From assembly GCA_965215155.1 (NCBI GenBank), contig CBDCCY010000001.1:1116001-1180000 (forward strand): a stretch of 64,000 nt of DNA. The letters run 5' to 3'. The position numbers and the translations under genes are program-made. Origin of the DNA: JAGWAJ01 sp965215155. GTDB taxonomy: Bacteria > Acidobacteriota > Vicinamibacteria > Vicinamibacterales > UBA8438. Under the pieces are notes generated by a model. The model searched no databases. It was not told where the DNA came from and saw only the letters and a program-made list of their open reading frames with translations. How positions within the stretch are numbered: position 1 is the stretch's first letter; each line of letters starts with the position of its first letter. Of this stretch, positions 43,636 to 51,341 are shown one piece after another.

Positions 43636-44723
43636 CTACGGTGCGCGCTCGGCGGGGCGCCTCGTCAGCCCGGCGGCGAGGCCGGAGCCGAACATCATCC
43701 CCTCGAAGGCGCCGATCGCGACCCGGGTCACGAGCCCCGGCTCCGGCTCGCCGAGCAGGCGGGCCAGGGGAGCGAGCCCGACCTGCGAGCCGGGGAAGCT
43801 CTGTGCCATGAAGTCGAGGCTCATCGCCCCCAGGAAGCGGCCGCTCCAACCGAGCGTCCCGGCCGCCAGCGCGCAGGCGAGCCCGGTCAGGAGAGCGACG
43901 CGGACGCGGGCGCGTCCCTGCGGAGCCGCCGTGCCGCCCCCCGCGGTCGCAGTGGCCAGCCCGTACCCCAGGCCCACCGCTCCGCCGAGGACGAGGCCCT
44001 CCACGGCACCGGTCAGCGGCGAGAGATCGCGACCGAACAGGCCCCCTCGAGTACGAGCCGTCCCAGGAGGTGGGCGGCCGCGCCGACGGCCAGCCCGCTC
44101 GCCGCCCCGGCTGCCGCCAGGGCCAGCCACCGCCGTGCGCGAAAGACGAGGTCCGCGGCGGCCAGACCGGCCCCGACCGCCGCGGCGGCGACACCGCCGA
44201 TCGCCGTTCCGAGCAGCGGCAATATCAGCAGCACGCCGTCGTCCGCCGTCGACCCCGGTCCGAAGCGGAGGACGAGGCCGCCGAGAAGGCCGGCGATCGC
44301 GCCCGCGATCGCTCCGCCGGCTGCCGCGGCCAGCCAGCGCCGCTCGCCCGCGGCGGCGGCCCGCACGGGTCCCGCCGGCTCCTCGTCCGGTTCCTCGACG
44401 ACGTCGTCGCAGACGAAGCGGTAGCCGTGCCGCGGCACGGTGCGAATGAACGTCGGCTCGCGCGGGTCGTCGCCCAGCGTGCGACGGAGAATGCGGACCG
44501 CCTGGCTCAGGGCACCGTCGCTGACCACCACGTCGCTCCAGACGGCGTCGAGGATCGCGTGCCGCGACACCGCCTCGTTCCGCCGCTCGACGAGCAGGAC
44601 GAGCAGGTCGAAGCAGCGCGGCATCAGCGCCAGCTCGTGACCGTCGCGGACCAGCGTCCGTCGGGCGGGGGACAGGGTGTGGCCGGCGAACCGATAGCGG
44701 CGGGTGACAGGGGACGATCGCAT
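43636..44723 (-). pseudogene. Winged-helix (OmpR/PhoB-type) regulator with C-terminal membrane segments, frameshifted
   Basis: ATG 44723. DNA-binding domain: RYRFAGHTLSPARRTLVRDG, LMPRCFDLLVLLVERRNEAV, WSDVVVSDGALSQAVRILRR and FIRTVPRHGYRFVCDD (winged helix). A linker and several Ala/Gly-rich helices follow. Near 44040 a G5 run shifts the frame. The first frame ends EGACSVAISRR, while the second continues LFGRDLSPLTGAVEGLVLGG and further helices to 43636. A one-base correction yields about 362 aa. ToxR-like membrane regulators of this layout are common in Acidobacteriota. It may control the RND exporter downstream. Confidence 0.8.
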
Positions 44724-44745
44724 CGACCTGTGCCTCGGCGCCCCT

Positions 44746-45433
44746 TCACGAGCCGATGGAGTAGCGGAACAGGACGCTCTGGCTCACCTGGTTCGTGTCG
44801 CTGACCTCCGGCAGTCGCAGCAGGTCGACCTTGTAGTCGAGGGAGAGGTCCGAGGTCAGGCGCCAGCTCAGTGTGCTGCGCCAGTCGATCGTCGGCGCGG
44901 CGCTGCCGAAGCCGCCGAACAGGTCCAGATTCGTGTTGTAGAGCAGGAACCGGTAGCGGACGGTGGCCACCAGAGTGGTCTCCAGGCCCTCCTGATTGAA
45001 GTTGCCGGCCTGGACGTACTCCACCTCCGGCGTCGACTCGTCGTCGTCCAGGAAGAAGGCCCCGGCGAATCGGTTCTGCCGAAAGCCGGCGCCGAAGCGC
45101 CAGTCGACGCGAATCGCGCGCCGGCGCAGGAGGCGCGTGTTGAGACCGACGCCCTGGCGATACACCGGGGGGCTGAACGGGTCGCCGGTCGGGAACGTCG
45201 TATTGGCGGGCACCGACTCCAGCTCGCGGCGTCCATCCGTGAACTGCCGCGCAACCAGGGTGTCCTCGGTCGCCAGCGTGTACGACGGGAATACGCTGGT
45301 CCGGAGGCCCACGCGCCCGTAGGGTCCGACGCGCGATCCGAGGAATCGCGAATAGAGGAGGTCGATCCGCAGTCGATCCCGCGTCTTGCGCCACGGGATG
45401 GCGGGTGCGCCTTCCGGGTCGATCTGTTCGAGA
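44746..45433 (-). pseudogene. Outer-membrane beta-barrel protein, N-terminus lost
   Basis: The frame from about 45433 to 44746 reads IDPEGAPAIPWRKTRDRLRI, DLLYSRFLGSRVGPYGRVGL, RTSVFPSYTLATEDTLVARQ, VDWRFGAGFRQNRFAGAFFL and LSWRLTSDLSLDYKVDLLRL, ending VLFRYSIGS. Alternating aromatic beta strands and a DUF481-like ending indicate a barrel. Upstream of 45433 the sequence changes abruptly to the HTH gene of the mobilisable module, so the barrel gene has been cut there. Its stop is 22 bp before the regulator start. The missing N-terminus is not in the window. Confidence 0.75.
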
Positions 45434-45512
45434 TACCCCTGTTTCGGGGGTATCTCGAAGGGCGAGAGGCCTTTCAGATACCCCTGTTTCGGGGGTATCT
45501 GGCCACGATTGC
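45429..45512. repeat. Two near-identical hairpins (GATACCCC-TGTTTC-GGGGGTATC)
   Basis: GAGATACCCCTGTTTCGGGG GTATCTC at 45429-45455 and CAGATACCCCTGTTTCGGGG GTATCTG at 45476-45502, 20 bp apart. In the HTH gene frame each encodes DTPETGVS. The left copy sits at the junction with the barrel gene. Confidence 0.75.
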
Positions 45513-45916
45513 GGCGTCAGGAAGATCCGGATGTCGCTGTGGTACTTGCTCCTTGAGACGTCCACCAAGCCCGTGTCCCGCAGTTCCGCGAGCACCTTCG
45601 ACACCCGGTTCAGTCCCGTCTCCAGTTCGCCGGCAAGTGACCGCTGCTTGATGCCGATCTCCAGCACGTCCTCGCCGCGCGTCCACGCCCGCCCGAACGT
45701 GCACAGCGACAGGTACCAGAGCTTCAACCGGTGCGACCCGAGCTTCACGCGCCGCGCTCGGCGCATGAACGTCTCCGGCTGCTCCGGCGGCGAGGCCTCC
45801 GAGTGCGGCAGCCGCGGTTGCGGGTTCGCGTACGCCAGTGCCGGCGCGGCGGCGGCGCCTAGCCCTTCTACAGGCAGTCTTGAATTCGGTGGGGCTGTAG
45901 GGGTAGACTCATCCAT
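45434..45916 (-). pseudogene. HTH (winged-helix) protein of plasmid/mobilisation type, C-terminus cut
   Basis: ATG 45916. After a Pro/Ala-rich start, MRRARRVKLGSHRLKLWYLS, DVLEIGIKQRSLAGELETGL, NRVSKVLAELRDTGLVDVSR and KYHSDIRIFLTPQSW make a winged-helix DNA-binding domain. Such genes lie near mob genes of integrated plasmids. The frame then passes through two DTPETGVS repeats and enters barrel-gene DNA in a wrong frame, so the natural end is lost or is at the repeats. It might act as a replication or transcription regulator; this is inferred from context only. Confidence 0.6.
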
Positions 45917-46257
45917 GCGTTGGGCGCCTCAACCCGCCCACGCGCCCGCCGAACTTCGACACCCGGTGCTTGCAACACCGGGTGTTCGTCTGTACGGGCG
46001 CACTTTTCGCCCCAAAGAATACCACGGGGCGGTCCGAAGCCCGTCAGGGTCTGCGGCCGTGCCGCTTCACGTAGTCGTCCACGAGGCTGGTCCAGTGATC
46101 GCCACCCGATCACCCCAGCGACGGCGGAGCACCAAGAACGCCACGGCAGCTGGTTCTTGCCACGGCCACCATTGCGCCGCCGCGAAGAAGCCCGTCGTGA
46201 CGATTCGTCGTGAGCGCGACCGAACCGCGGTTGCGTGGGTTCGACGAACAGCAGCGG
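45917..46257. other. Gene-free stretch with a hairpin
   Basis: CACCCGGTG-CTTGCAA-CACCGGGTG (45960-45984) is a 9-bp hairpin. No frame on either strand has recognisable features. Confidence 0.5.
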
Positions 46258-46500
46258 CTACGCCACGCGCTTGCCGGTGATGGCTTCGCGGAGGCCTTCG
46301 AGCAAGCCTTCGAGGTGCGCCATCCGTTCCCGGAGCAGGCCCATCTGTTCGCCTTGGGCGTCGATGCGCTCTCGCAAGTCCTTCCCTTGGGCGCGCATCT
46401 CGTCGCGCAGACTCCGGAACGACGCACCGATCGCGGCCAGCAGCACGATGGCGGCTCCGATGACTGTCCAGGCGGTAGCGTCCATGGGAGGGTCACCCAT
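46258..46500 (-). CDS. Small membrane-anchored coiled-coil protein
   Basis: 80 aa: one transmembrane helix (AWTVIGAAIVLLAAIGASF), then a coiled coil (LRDEMRAQGKDLRERIDAQG, EQMGLLRERMAHLEGLLEGL). Its start overlaps the end of the MobC-like gene by 8 bp. Such small proteins often accompany mob genes, with no known activity. Confidence 0.68.
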   Translation of the reverse strand: MGDPPMDATAWTVIGAAIVLLAAIGASFRSLRDEMRAQGKDLRERIDAQGEQMGLLRERMAHLEGLLEGLREAITGKRVA

Positions 46501-46765
46501 CTGCGCGCGGCTCCAGGTTGAACAGCTCGCGGTCGCGGTCCTTGACGAGGGCCTGATCGAGGAGCTTCCAGAGGCTGGCCCTGGCGGCGTCGTTCTTCTC
46601 TGCCTGATTGAGGACGGCGGCGCCGGCGAGGATCTTGCGGCGGGTGTCGCGCTTTCGGGTCTCGGCGCGCCCCGCGGCGTGGAGCCGGGCGAGCTGGGCG
46701 TCGAGCTTCCGGCGCTTGTCCTCGAGCGCGGCGATCTGTTCCTTGAGGGAACGCTGCGCGGGCAT
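46493..46765 (-). CDS. MobC-like mobilisation accessory protein
   Basis: 90 aa from ATG 46765: MPAQRSLKEQIAALEDKRRK, LDAQLARLHAAGRAETRKRD, TRRKILAGAAVLNQAEKNDA and LWKLLDQALVKDRDRELFNL. The coiled-coil start and the TRRKIL-GA region match small relaxosome proteins of RSF1010/MobA-MobL plasmids, which help open DNA at oriT. It is divergent from the relaxase, with the oriT between them. Confidence 0.78.
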   Translation of the reverse strand: MPAQRSLKEQIAALEDKRRKLDAQLARLHAAGRAETRKRDTRRKILAGAAVLNQAEKNDAARASLWKLLDQALVKDRDRELFNLEPRADG

Positions 46766-46847
46766 CGGGGAGCAGCCTATCATAGGACGGTCCACGGCGG
46801 GGAACCGCCGGGGGACCGGCCAACCCGAGGGAGCCGAAAGGCGACGA

Positions 46848-46882
46848 AGGGCGCACTACCCCGTTTCCCTGGCGGGAAATGG
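46848..46882 (-). other. Origin of transfer (oriT), RSF1010/R1162-like
   Basis: On the minus strand: CCATTTCCCGCCAGGGAAAC then GGGGTAGTGCGCCCT. This is an inverted repeat followed by the nick region. It follows the layout of R1162/RSF1010/pSC101 oriT (inverted repeat, then TAARTGCGCCCT). It lies in the 145-bp gap between the divergent MobC-like and relaxase genes. Confidence 0.82.
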
Positions 46883-46910
46883 CCGTGCGCGGAGAACGGA
46901 TCGAGGCGGC

Positions 46911-49418
46911 ATGGCGATCTGCCACGTGCGTTGTTCGAGCGGGAGCCGGGGCGGCGGCCAGTCGGGCGCGGCGAAGGTGGCCTACGTGCTCCGGGAGGGG
47001 AAGTACGAGCGCGGCCGCGACGACCTGGTGGCGTCCGGGTTGGGGAACCTGCCGGCGTGGGCGGAAGGGGACGCGCGCGCGCTGTTCGCGGCGGCGGACG
47101 TGTACGAGCGGGCGAACGGGCGGCTGTTCGTGGAGGTGGAGAGCGCGCTTCCGAACGAGCTGGACGCGAAGCAGCGCGGGGCGCTGGTGCGCTCGTGGGT
47201 GGAGGAGCTGACGTCGGGGAAGCTGCCGTACACGTATGCGGTGCACGCGGGGCATCCGAAGGTGCCGGGGGAGCCCGCGAACCCGCACGTGCACGTGGTG
47301 CTGAGCGAGCGGGTGAACGACGGGGTGTCGCGTGACGCGGCGGGGTGGTTCCGTCGCGCGAACCGGAAGGACCCGGCGTCGGGGGGCGCGGCGAAGGACC
47401 GGCGGCTGAAGGACCGTTCGTGGGTGGAGGCGACGCGGGGCCGCTGGGAGCGTCTGGTGAACACGCACCTGGAGCGGGCGGGCCGTCCGGAGCGGATCAC
47501 GGCGGAGAGCCACGCGACGCGGATCGAGCGTGCGGAGGCGGCGGGGGACCGTGCGACGGCGGAGCACCTGCGGCGACACCCGCCAGGGCGGCACTTGGGG
47601 CCAGCGGCGGCGGCGATTGAGCGGGACCGAGAGGGCCGGCCGGGCCAGGAGACGGAGCGGGGGGAGCTGGCGCGAGCGACGGCGGCGGAGACGGCGCGGT
47701 TGCGGGAGGAGCTTGCGGCGGTGGACCGTCAGCTGCGGCGTCTGCGGGAGGAGTCGGAGCAGCCGCGGGGGGCGGAGGCCCGGCCCCCGGCGCCGGCGAC
47801 GCGCGAGGATGCCCGCAGCGCGCCTGCCGGCGTCGAGGCTGGCCCGCAGGTCCCTGCGCCGTTAGAGGCCGCCAGAGAGCGCGCCGGGGACGTTCCGCGG
47901 CCCGACGTCGGCGGCGGGCGTCCCGCGGCGGCGGCAACCCCGGCTCCGACTCCGCCGCCGGTTCCCTACGAGGAGCAGGTCCGCTTGGCGGCCGACGCGG
48001 CGGAGGGGCGGCTGCCGCGGACGACGTCGGCGGCGGGCGACCTCGACGTCCAGCCGCTGGCCGTCTCCGACGAGACGCTCGACCATCTGGCCGCCGGCGT
48101 TGAGGAGCGGTTCGTGCGGGACACGATAGTGGCCGTGCGGGAGCGGCAGCCGGACCACGAAGCCCAGGATCGCGCCCGGGCCGAGGCGGACCACCACGCG
48201 GCCGCGGTCGCGCGGGAACACGCCCGGCTCGTCGCCGAGCACAAGGAGGCCACGCGCCGCCCGGGGCAGCGGCGGCGGCCCGAGTCGCCAGAGCCGACGT
48301 GGGAGGCCGCCGTCCGGGCGGTCGTCGAGCGGTACCTGACGGAGCTGCGGCGGGTCTTCGAGGAGGCCTGCGCGTGGGTCCGGGAGCAACTGCGACGTTC
48401 CGGGGCCCGTGACGCGCCGCTGGGCGCGGAGTCCGGTTCCCCGGTCTCGGAGCCGTCCCGGAGCACCAGCAACCGCGGCAACGACGTTCCACCGCCCGGC
48501 GTCGGTGGCGGGCGGACCGGGGGGGAGGCCGCCCGTGCCCCGGCAGCGGCCCCCCGACCTCCGGCGGAGCCGCCGGCGCCGGTGGTGGTGGCGATCCCCC
48601 ACGAGGAGCGGGTCCGCCTCGCGGCCGACACGGCGGAGGCGTGGCTGCCGCGGGCGAAGCCCGCCCCGGGGAACCCCACGCACCAGCCGCTGGCCGTCTC
48701 CGACCGGTCGCTGGACCAGCTGGCCGCCACGACGGAGGACCGGTTCGTGCGGGACACGATCGTCGCCGTCCGGAGCCGCCAGTTGCCCTACGACGCCTAC
48801 TACCGCGCCCGGGCCGAGGAGGACCACCACGCGCCGGCCATCAATCGGGAGCACGCGCGCCTGGTCGCCGAGCACGAGCAGGCCACGCGCCGCCGGTGGT
48901 GGCAGCTGAGCCGGCCGGAGTCGCCGAAGCCGGCCTGGGAGGACACCGCCCGGAAGGTCATCGAGCGGTCCCTGCCGGAGGTGCGGCTGGTCTTCAAGAG
49001 GGCCTGCGTCCAGGTCCCCGAGTTCCGGGAGCGTTGGGCCGTGGACGATCGGGCGGACGCCGCGGTCCGGGCGCCCGGGCCGGCCGTCCCCGTTCCCAGC
49101 CGGGAGGGAGAGGCCCACCCGCCGGTCCGGACCCGCGAGACCCTCGGCGTGGCCGGGGGGCCGTCCGGTGCTCGGGAGCAGGAGGCTCCGCCGTCGCGCG
49201 TCACGGAGCTCCTCGAGGAGCGGGCGCGCATCGAGCAGCTCTACGAGCAGGCGCGGACGATGAGCTTCCGCGACGGCCGGGACGAGGTGGAGCGGGCGGC
49301 GAGGGCGGCCGAAGACGCGCTGGAGCAACAGGTCCGGGATCTGCCCGGGTCCGAGCAGCGGGAGCTGCAGAGCCGCGAGCAGGCGCGGGGTCTCGACCGG
49401 GGAGGTCCGAGCCGGTAA
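46911..49418 (+). CDS. mobA: MobA/MobL-family relaxase with duplicated C-terminal module
   Basis: 835 aa from ATG 46911. Relaxase domain (1-210): MAICHVRCSSGSRGGGQSGA, then YTYAVHAGHPKVPGEPANPH and HVVLSERVND, containing the metal-binding H-x-H motif. NRKDPASGGAAKDRRLKDRS follows. It nicks oriT and leads the strand to the recipient. The remainder is charged and helical. It contains an internal duplication: residues about 350-480 and 560-690 both have EE(Q/R)VRLAAD-AE-LPR, then QPLAVSD and ERFVRDTIVAV or DRFVRDTIVAV. Intact frame; codon use is extremely GC-rich. The module predicts a mobilisable element that needs a helper conjugation system. Confidence 0.9.
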   Translation: MAICHVRCSSGSRGGGQSGAAKVAYVLREGKYERGRDDLVASGLGNLPAWAEGDARALFAAADVYERANGRLFVEVESALPNELDAKQRGALVRSWVEELTSGKLPYTYAVHAGHPKVPGEPANPHVHVVLSERVNDGVSRDAAGWFRRANRKDPASGGAAKDRRLKDRSWVEATRGRWERLVNTHLERAGRPERITAESHATRIERAEAAGDRATAEHLRRHPPGRHLGPAAAAIERDREGRPGQETERGELARATAAETARLREELAAVDRQLRRLREESEQPRGAEARPPAPATREDARSAPAGVEAGPQVPAPLEAARERAGDVPRPDVGGGRPAAAATPAPTPPPVPYEEQVRLAADAAEGRLPRTTSAAGDLDVQPLAVSDETLDHLAAGVEERFVRDTIVAVRERQPDHEAQDRARAEADHHAAAVAREHARLVAEHKEATRRPGQRRRPESPEPTWEAAVRAVVERYLTELRRVFEEACAWVREQLRRSGARDAPLGAESGSPVSEPSRSTSNRGNDVPPPGVGGGRTGGEAARAPAAAPRPPAEPPAPVVVAIPHEERVRLAADTAEAWLPRAKPAPGNPTHQPLAVSDRSLDQLAATTEDRFVRDTIVAVRSRQLPYDAYYRARAEEDHHAPAINREHARLVAEHEQATRRRWWQLSRPESPKPAWEDTARKVIERSLPEVRLVFKRACVQVPEFRERWAVDDRADAAVRAPGPAVPVPSREGEAHPPVRTRETLGVAGGPSGAREQEAPPSRVTELLEERARIEQLYEQARTMSFRDGRDEVERAARAAEDALEQQVRDLPGSEQRELQSREQARGLDRGGPSR

Positions 49419-49675
49419 CCGCGAGCCAGCACGCGCGGGGTAGGTCCCGACGGCCCAGGCCTCGGCTTCGAGACCGGGAGCCCCACGACCGGGCATCGGC
49501 AGCCGGCTCGATAGGGGCGCCTTCGTGCCCCTCGTACGGATTTCTGACAGCGCTCCAGCGGTTCGGTTCGGCTCCGGGACAGAATACCGACACCGCCGCC
49601 GCCATCGCCCGGCTGGCCGGGCGCCCGGCCAGCCGGCCCAGGCGCGCCGCTCTGTACAGGGAAGGACCACCGCCG

Positions 49676-49915
49676 ATGACCACCACCGACACCGCCCGCC
49701 GTTCCCGCTCGGCTTCCGGCTCGCCGGCCCGCGACCGTTGCCGCCGATGCGACGGGACCGGACAGGCCCACGTCGCCGGACTGGGCATGACTGACTGCCC
49801 GCACTGCAACCCCGCCGGCCGCAAGCGCCCGTTCGAGCGCCGCGCCGGCCAGGGTGGACCGCGGCCGTGGCCCGTGGCCCGCCGCCTCATCCGCCCCGTC
49901 GAAAGGAGAGCCTGA
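49676..49915 (+). CDS. Small zinc-ribbon protein
   Basis: 79 aa from ATG 49676, preceded by GGGAAGGA. It has a DnaJ-like cysteine pattern: DRCRRCDGTGQAHVAG, then DCPHCNPAGRKRPFE (two C-x2-C pairs). Its stop is 2 bp before the next gene. It could be a structural or DNA-binding accessory factor of the mobilisable module. The 257 bp between the relaxase and this gene have no clear feature. Confidence 0.62.
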   Translation: MTTTDTARRSRSASGSPARDRCRRCDGTGQAHVAGLGMTDCPHCNPAGRKRPFERRAGQGGPRPWPVARRLIRPVERRA

Positions 49916-49917
49916 CC

Positions 49918-50220
49918 GTGTTCGATACTCACGCCATCGCCCGCACCCTAACCGACGCCGGCATCGAGCCGGCCCAGGCGGACGCCATCACGAACGCGGT
50001 CCGTCAGGCCGCCGAACACGACAACGCGGCCGAGCCGCTGGCCACCAAGGCCGACGTTGCCGCCGTGCGGACTGACCTTGCCGCCGGCCTCGCCGAACTC
50101 CGCACCGAGATCGCCGCCGTAGAGTCCCGGATCGCGTGGCGGGTCATCGGCGCGCTGGTCGCCGTCGCCAGCATCCAGACCGCCATCGTGATCGCCATCC
50201 TTCGGACGCTCGGCCCGTAG
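49918..50220 (+). CDS. DUF1640-like coiled-coil membrane protein
   Basis: 100 aa from GTG 49918, with a strong ribosome site GAAAGGAGAG. VFDTHAIARTLTDAGIEPAQ, ADAITNAVRQAAEHDNAAEP, a coiled coil with repeated K-A-D-V-A-A-V-R-T and a C-terminal membrane helix (VIGALVAVASIQTAIVIAIL). This layout (FDTH start, coiled coil, terminal helix) matches DUF1640/CCDC90-type proteins. A paralogue lies at 60198-60560. Confidence 0.7.
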   Translation: MFDTHAIARTLTDAGIEPAQADAITNAVRQAAEHDNAAEPLATKADVAAVRTDLAAGLAELRTEIAAVESRIAWRVIGALVAVASIQTAIVIAILRTLGP

Positions 50221-50320
50221 CCGGTGCTGAAACGCCATGACCGAACCCCGCCATCGTCCCGTCGCCCGGCGCGCAACTCGCCGCCGCCAGCGTGAGCGCC
50301 AACGGGTTGTTTGCGGGAGG

Positions 50321-51165
50321 AGGGTACCGACACCATTCGTGTGCTGATACACGCTAACGACCCTGCGGGCGCGGGGCCGCCCCTCCCCGCGGGATGAAAT
50401 CCCCGCCCGGCATTTCGGAGGAAGGCGTCGGCCGGAGCCCTCTGGTGGTCATGAAGCTGTAGAGGGCGGTCCGGGAGACGCCGGTGATCTTGGCGATGGC
50501 GGTCTTGGAGACGCCGAGCGCGAGGAAGCGCCGGATCTCGTCCTCCTTGCCGTCGAGCCGTGAGACGCCCAGCGAGCCCTTCGGGCGCCCGAGCTTGCGG
50601 CCCGAGGCCCTGGCCTTGGCGAGGCCCTCGCGGGTGCGCTCGGAGATCAGGTCCCGCTCGACCTCGGCGAACAGCGCGAAGAGCGTGGTCATGACCTTGG
50701 TCTGGATGTCACGCTTGCCCTCGACGCGGATGTTCTCCTTCAGTGCCACGAAGGCGACGCCGGCCTTGGCGAGCGCGTCGAGGATGGCGACGATCTGACC
50801 CAGCGAGCGGCCGAGCCGGGAGAGTTCGCTGACGACCAGGCGGTCGCCGCGCTGGAGGCCGTTCAGCAGCTCGTCGAGCCGGCGTCGCTTCTCGGAAGCC
50901 TGGCCGGAGGCGGTCGCCTCGATGAAGTCGTCGATGCGGAAGTCGTGCTGGCGCGCGTACTCGAGGATGGCGAGGCGCTGGCTGCGCACGTCCTGCTGCG
51001 CGGTCGAGACCCTCAGGTAGGCGACGGTTCTCACGTCCTGTCCACGGAACGCAGCGTCGGGTATTGTATCGGACGGTTATCGAACAGGGAACGCGTCGTG
51101 TTCCCTGCTGCTGAAGTGTTCGGTCAGAACGCCCGTTTGTTCCTGACAGAGCCGTGCCGGTTTCG
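50321..51165. mobile_element. Tn3-family transposon relic (inverted repeat, tnpR, res)
   Basis: Starts AGGGTACCGACACCATTCGT (50321), a variant of the 105-bp inverted repeat of the complete transposon at 53728-57575. It carries an intact resolvase and the res-like region, and breaks off about 12 bp into the tnpA start (GTGCCGGTT). Confidence 0.82.
50354..51034 (-). CDS. tnpR: Serine resolvase/invertase of the Tn3 relic
   Basis: 226 aa from GTG 51034. MRTVAYLRVSTAQQDVRSQR contains the nucleophile Ser; FIEATASGQASEKRRRLDEL and VVSELSRLGRSLGQIVAILD are the conserved catalytic loops. AEVERDLISERTREGLAKAR and a C-terminal HTH (VSKTAIAKITGVSRTALYSF) follow. The last about 25 residues are encoded by the transposon's inverted repeat. 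About 95% like the resolvase at 56862-57542. Intact. Confidence 0.93.
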   Translation of the reverse strand: MRTVAYLRVSTAQQDVRSQRLAILEYARQHDFRIDDFIEATASGQASEKRRRLDELLNGLQRGDRLVVSELSRLGRSLGQIVAILDALAKAGVAFVALKENIRVEGKRDIQTKVMTTLFALFAEVERDLISERTREGLAKARASGRKLGRPKGSLGVSRLDGKEDEIRRFLALGVSKTAIAKITGVSRTALYSFMTTRGLRPTPSSEMPGGDFIPRGGAAPRPQGR

Positions 51166-51341
51166 CTCCGTTCGCGATTCCACCGACTGGCCCCCAAGCC
51201 GTACAGCAGCGTTCCCAGGGCGCGCCCGATCCGCGAGGCTGCCGAGCGCCCCGACGGAGGGTACCGACCAGATCCGTGCGGACCCAGCGACCGGGCCGAG
51301 CCGCGAGAGCTCGCTGACGACGAGGCTGCTACCATGGGGCC
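51035..51341. other. res-like region and truncated tnpA start
   Basis: 51035-51165 matches the reverse complement of 56738-56861, the gap between tnpA and tnpR in the complete transposon, which should contain the resolution site. 51166-51341 has no clear feature besides the start region of the O-antigen-ligase-like gene. Confidence 0.6.

Noticed and set aside
45868..46113. 81-aa minus-strand frame upstream of the HTH gene
   Set aside because: No ribosome site or recognisable motif; overlaps the HTH gene start.
47497..49670. Minus-strand frames of 331 and 602 aa
   Set aside because: Antisense to the relaxase; Pro/Arg/Ala-rich with no recognisable motif.
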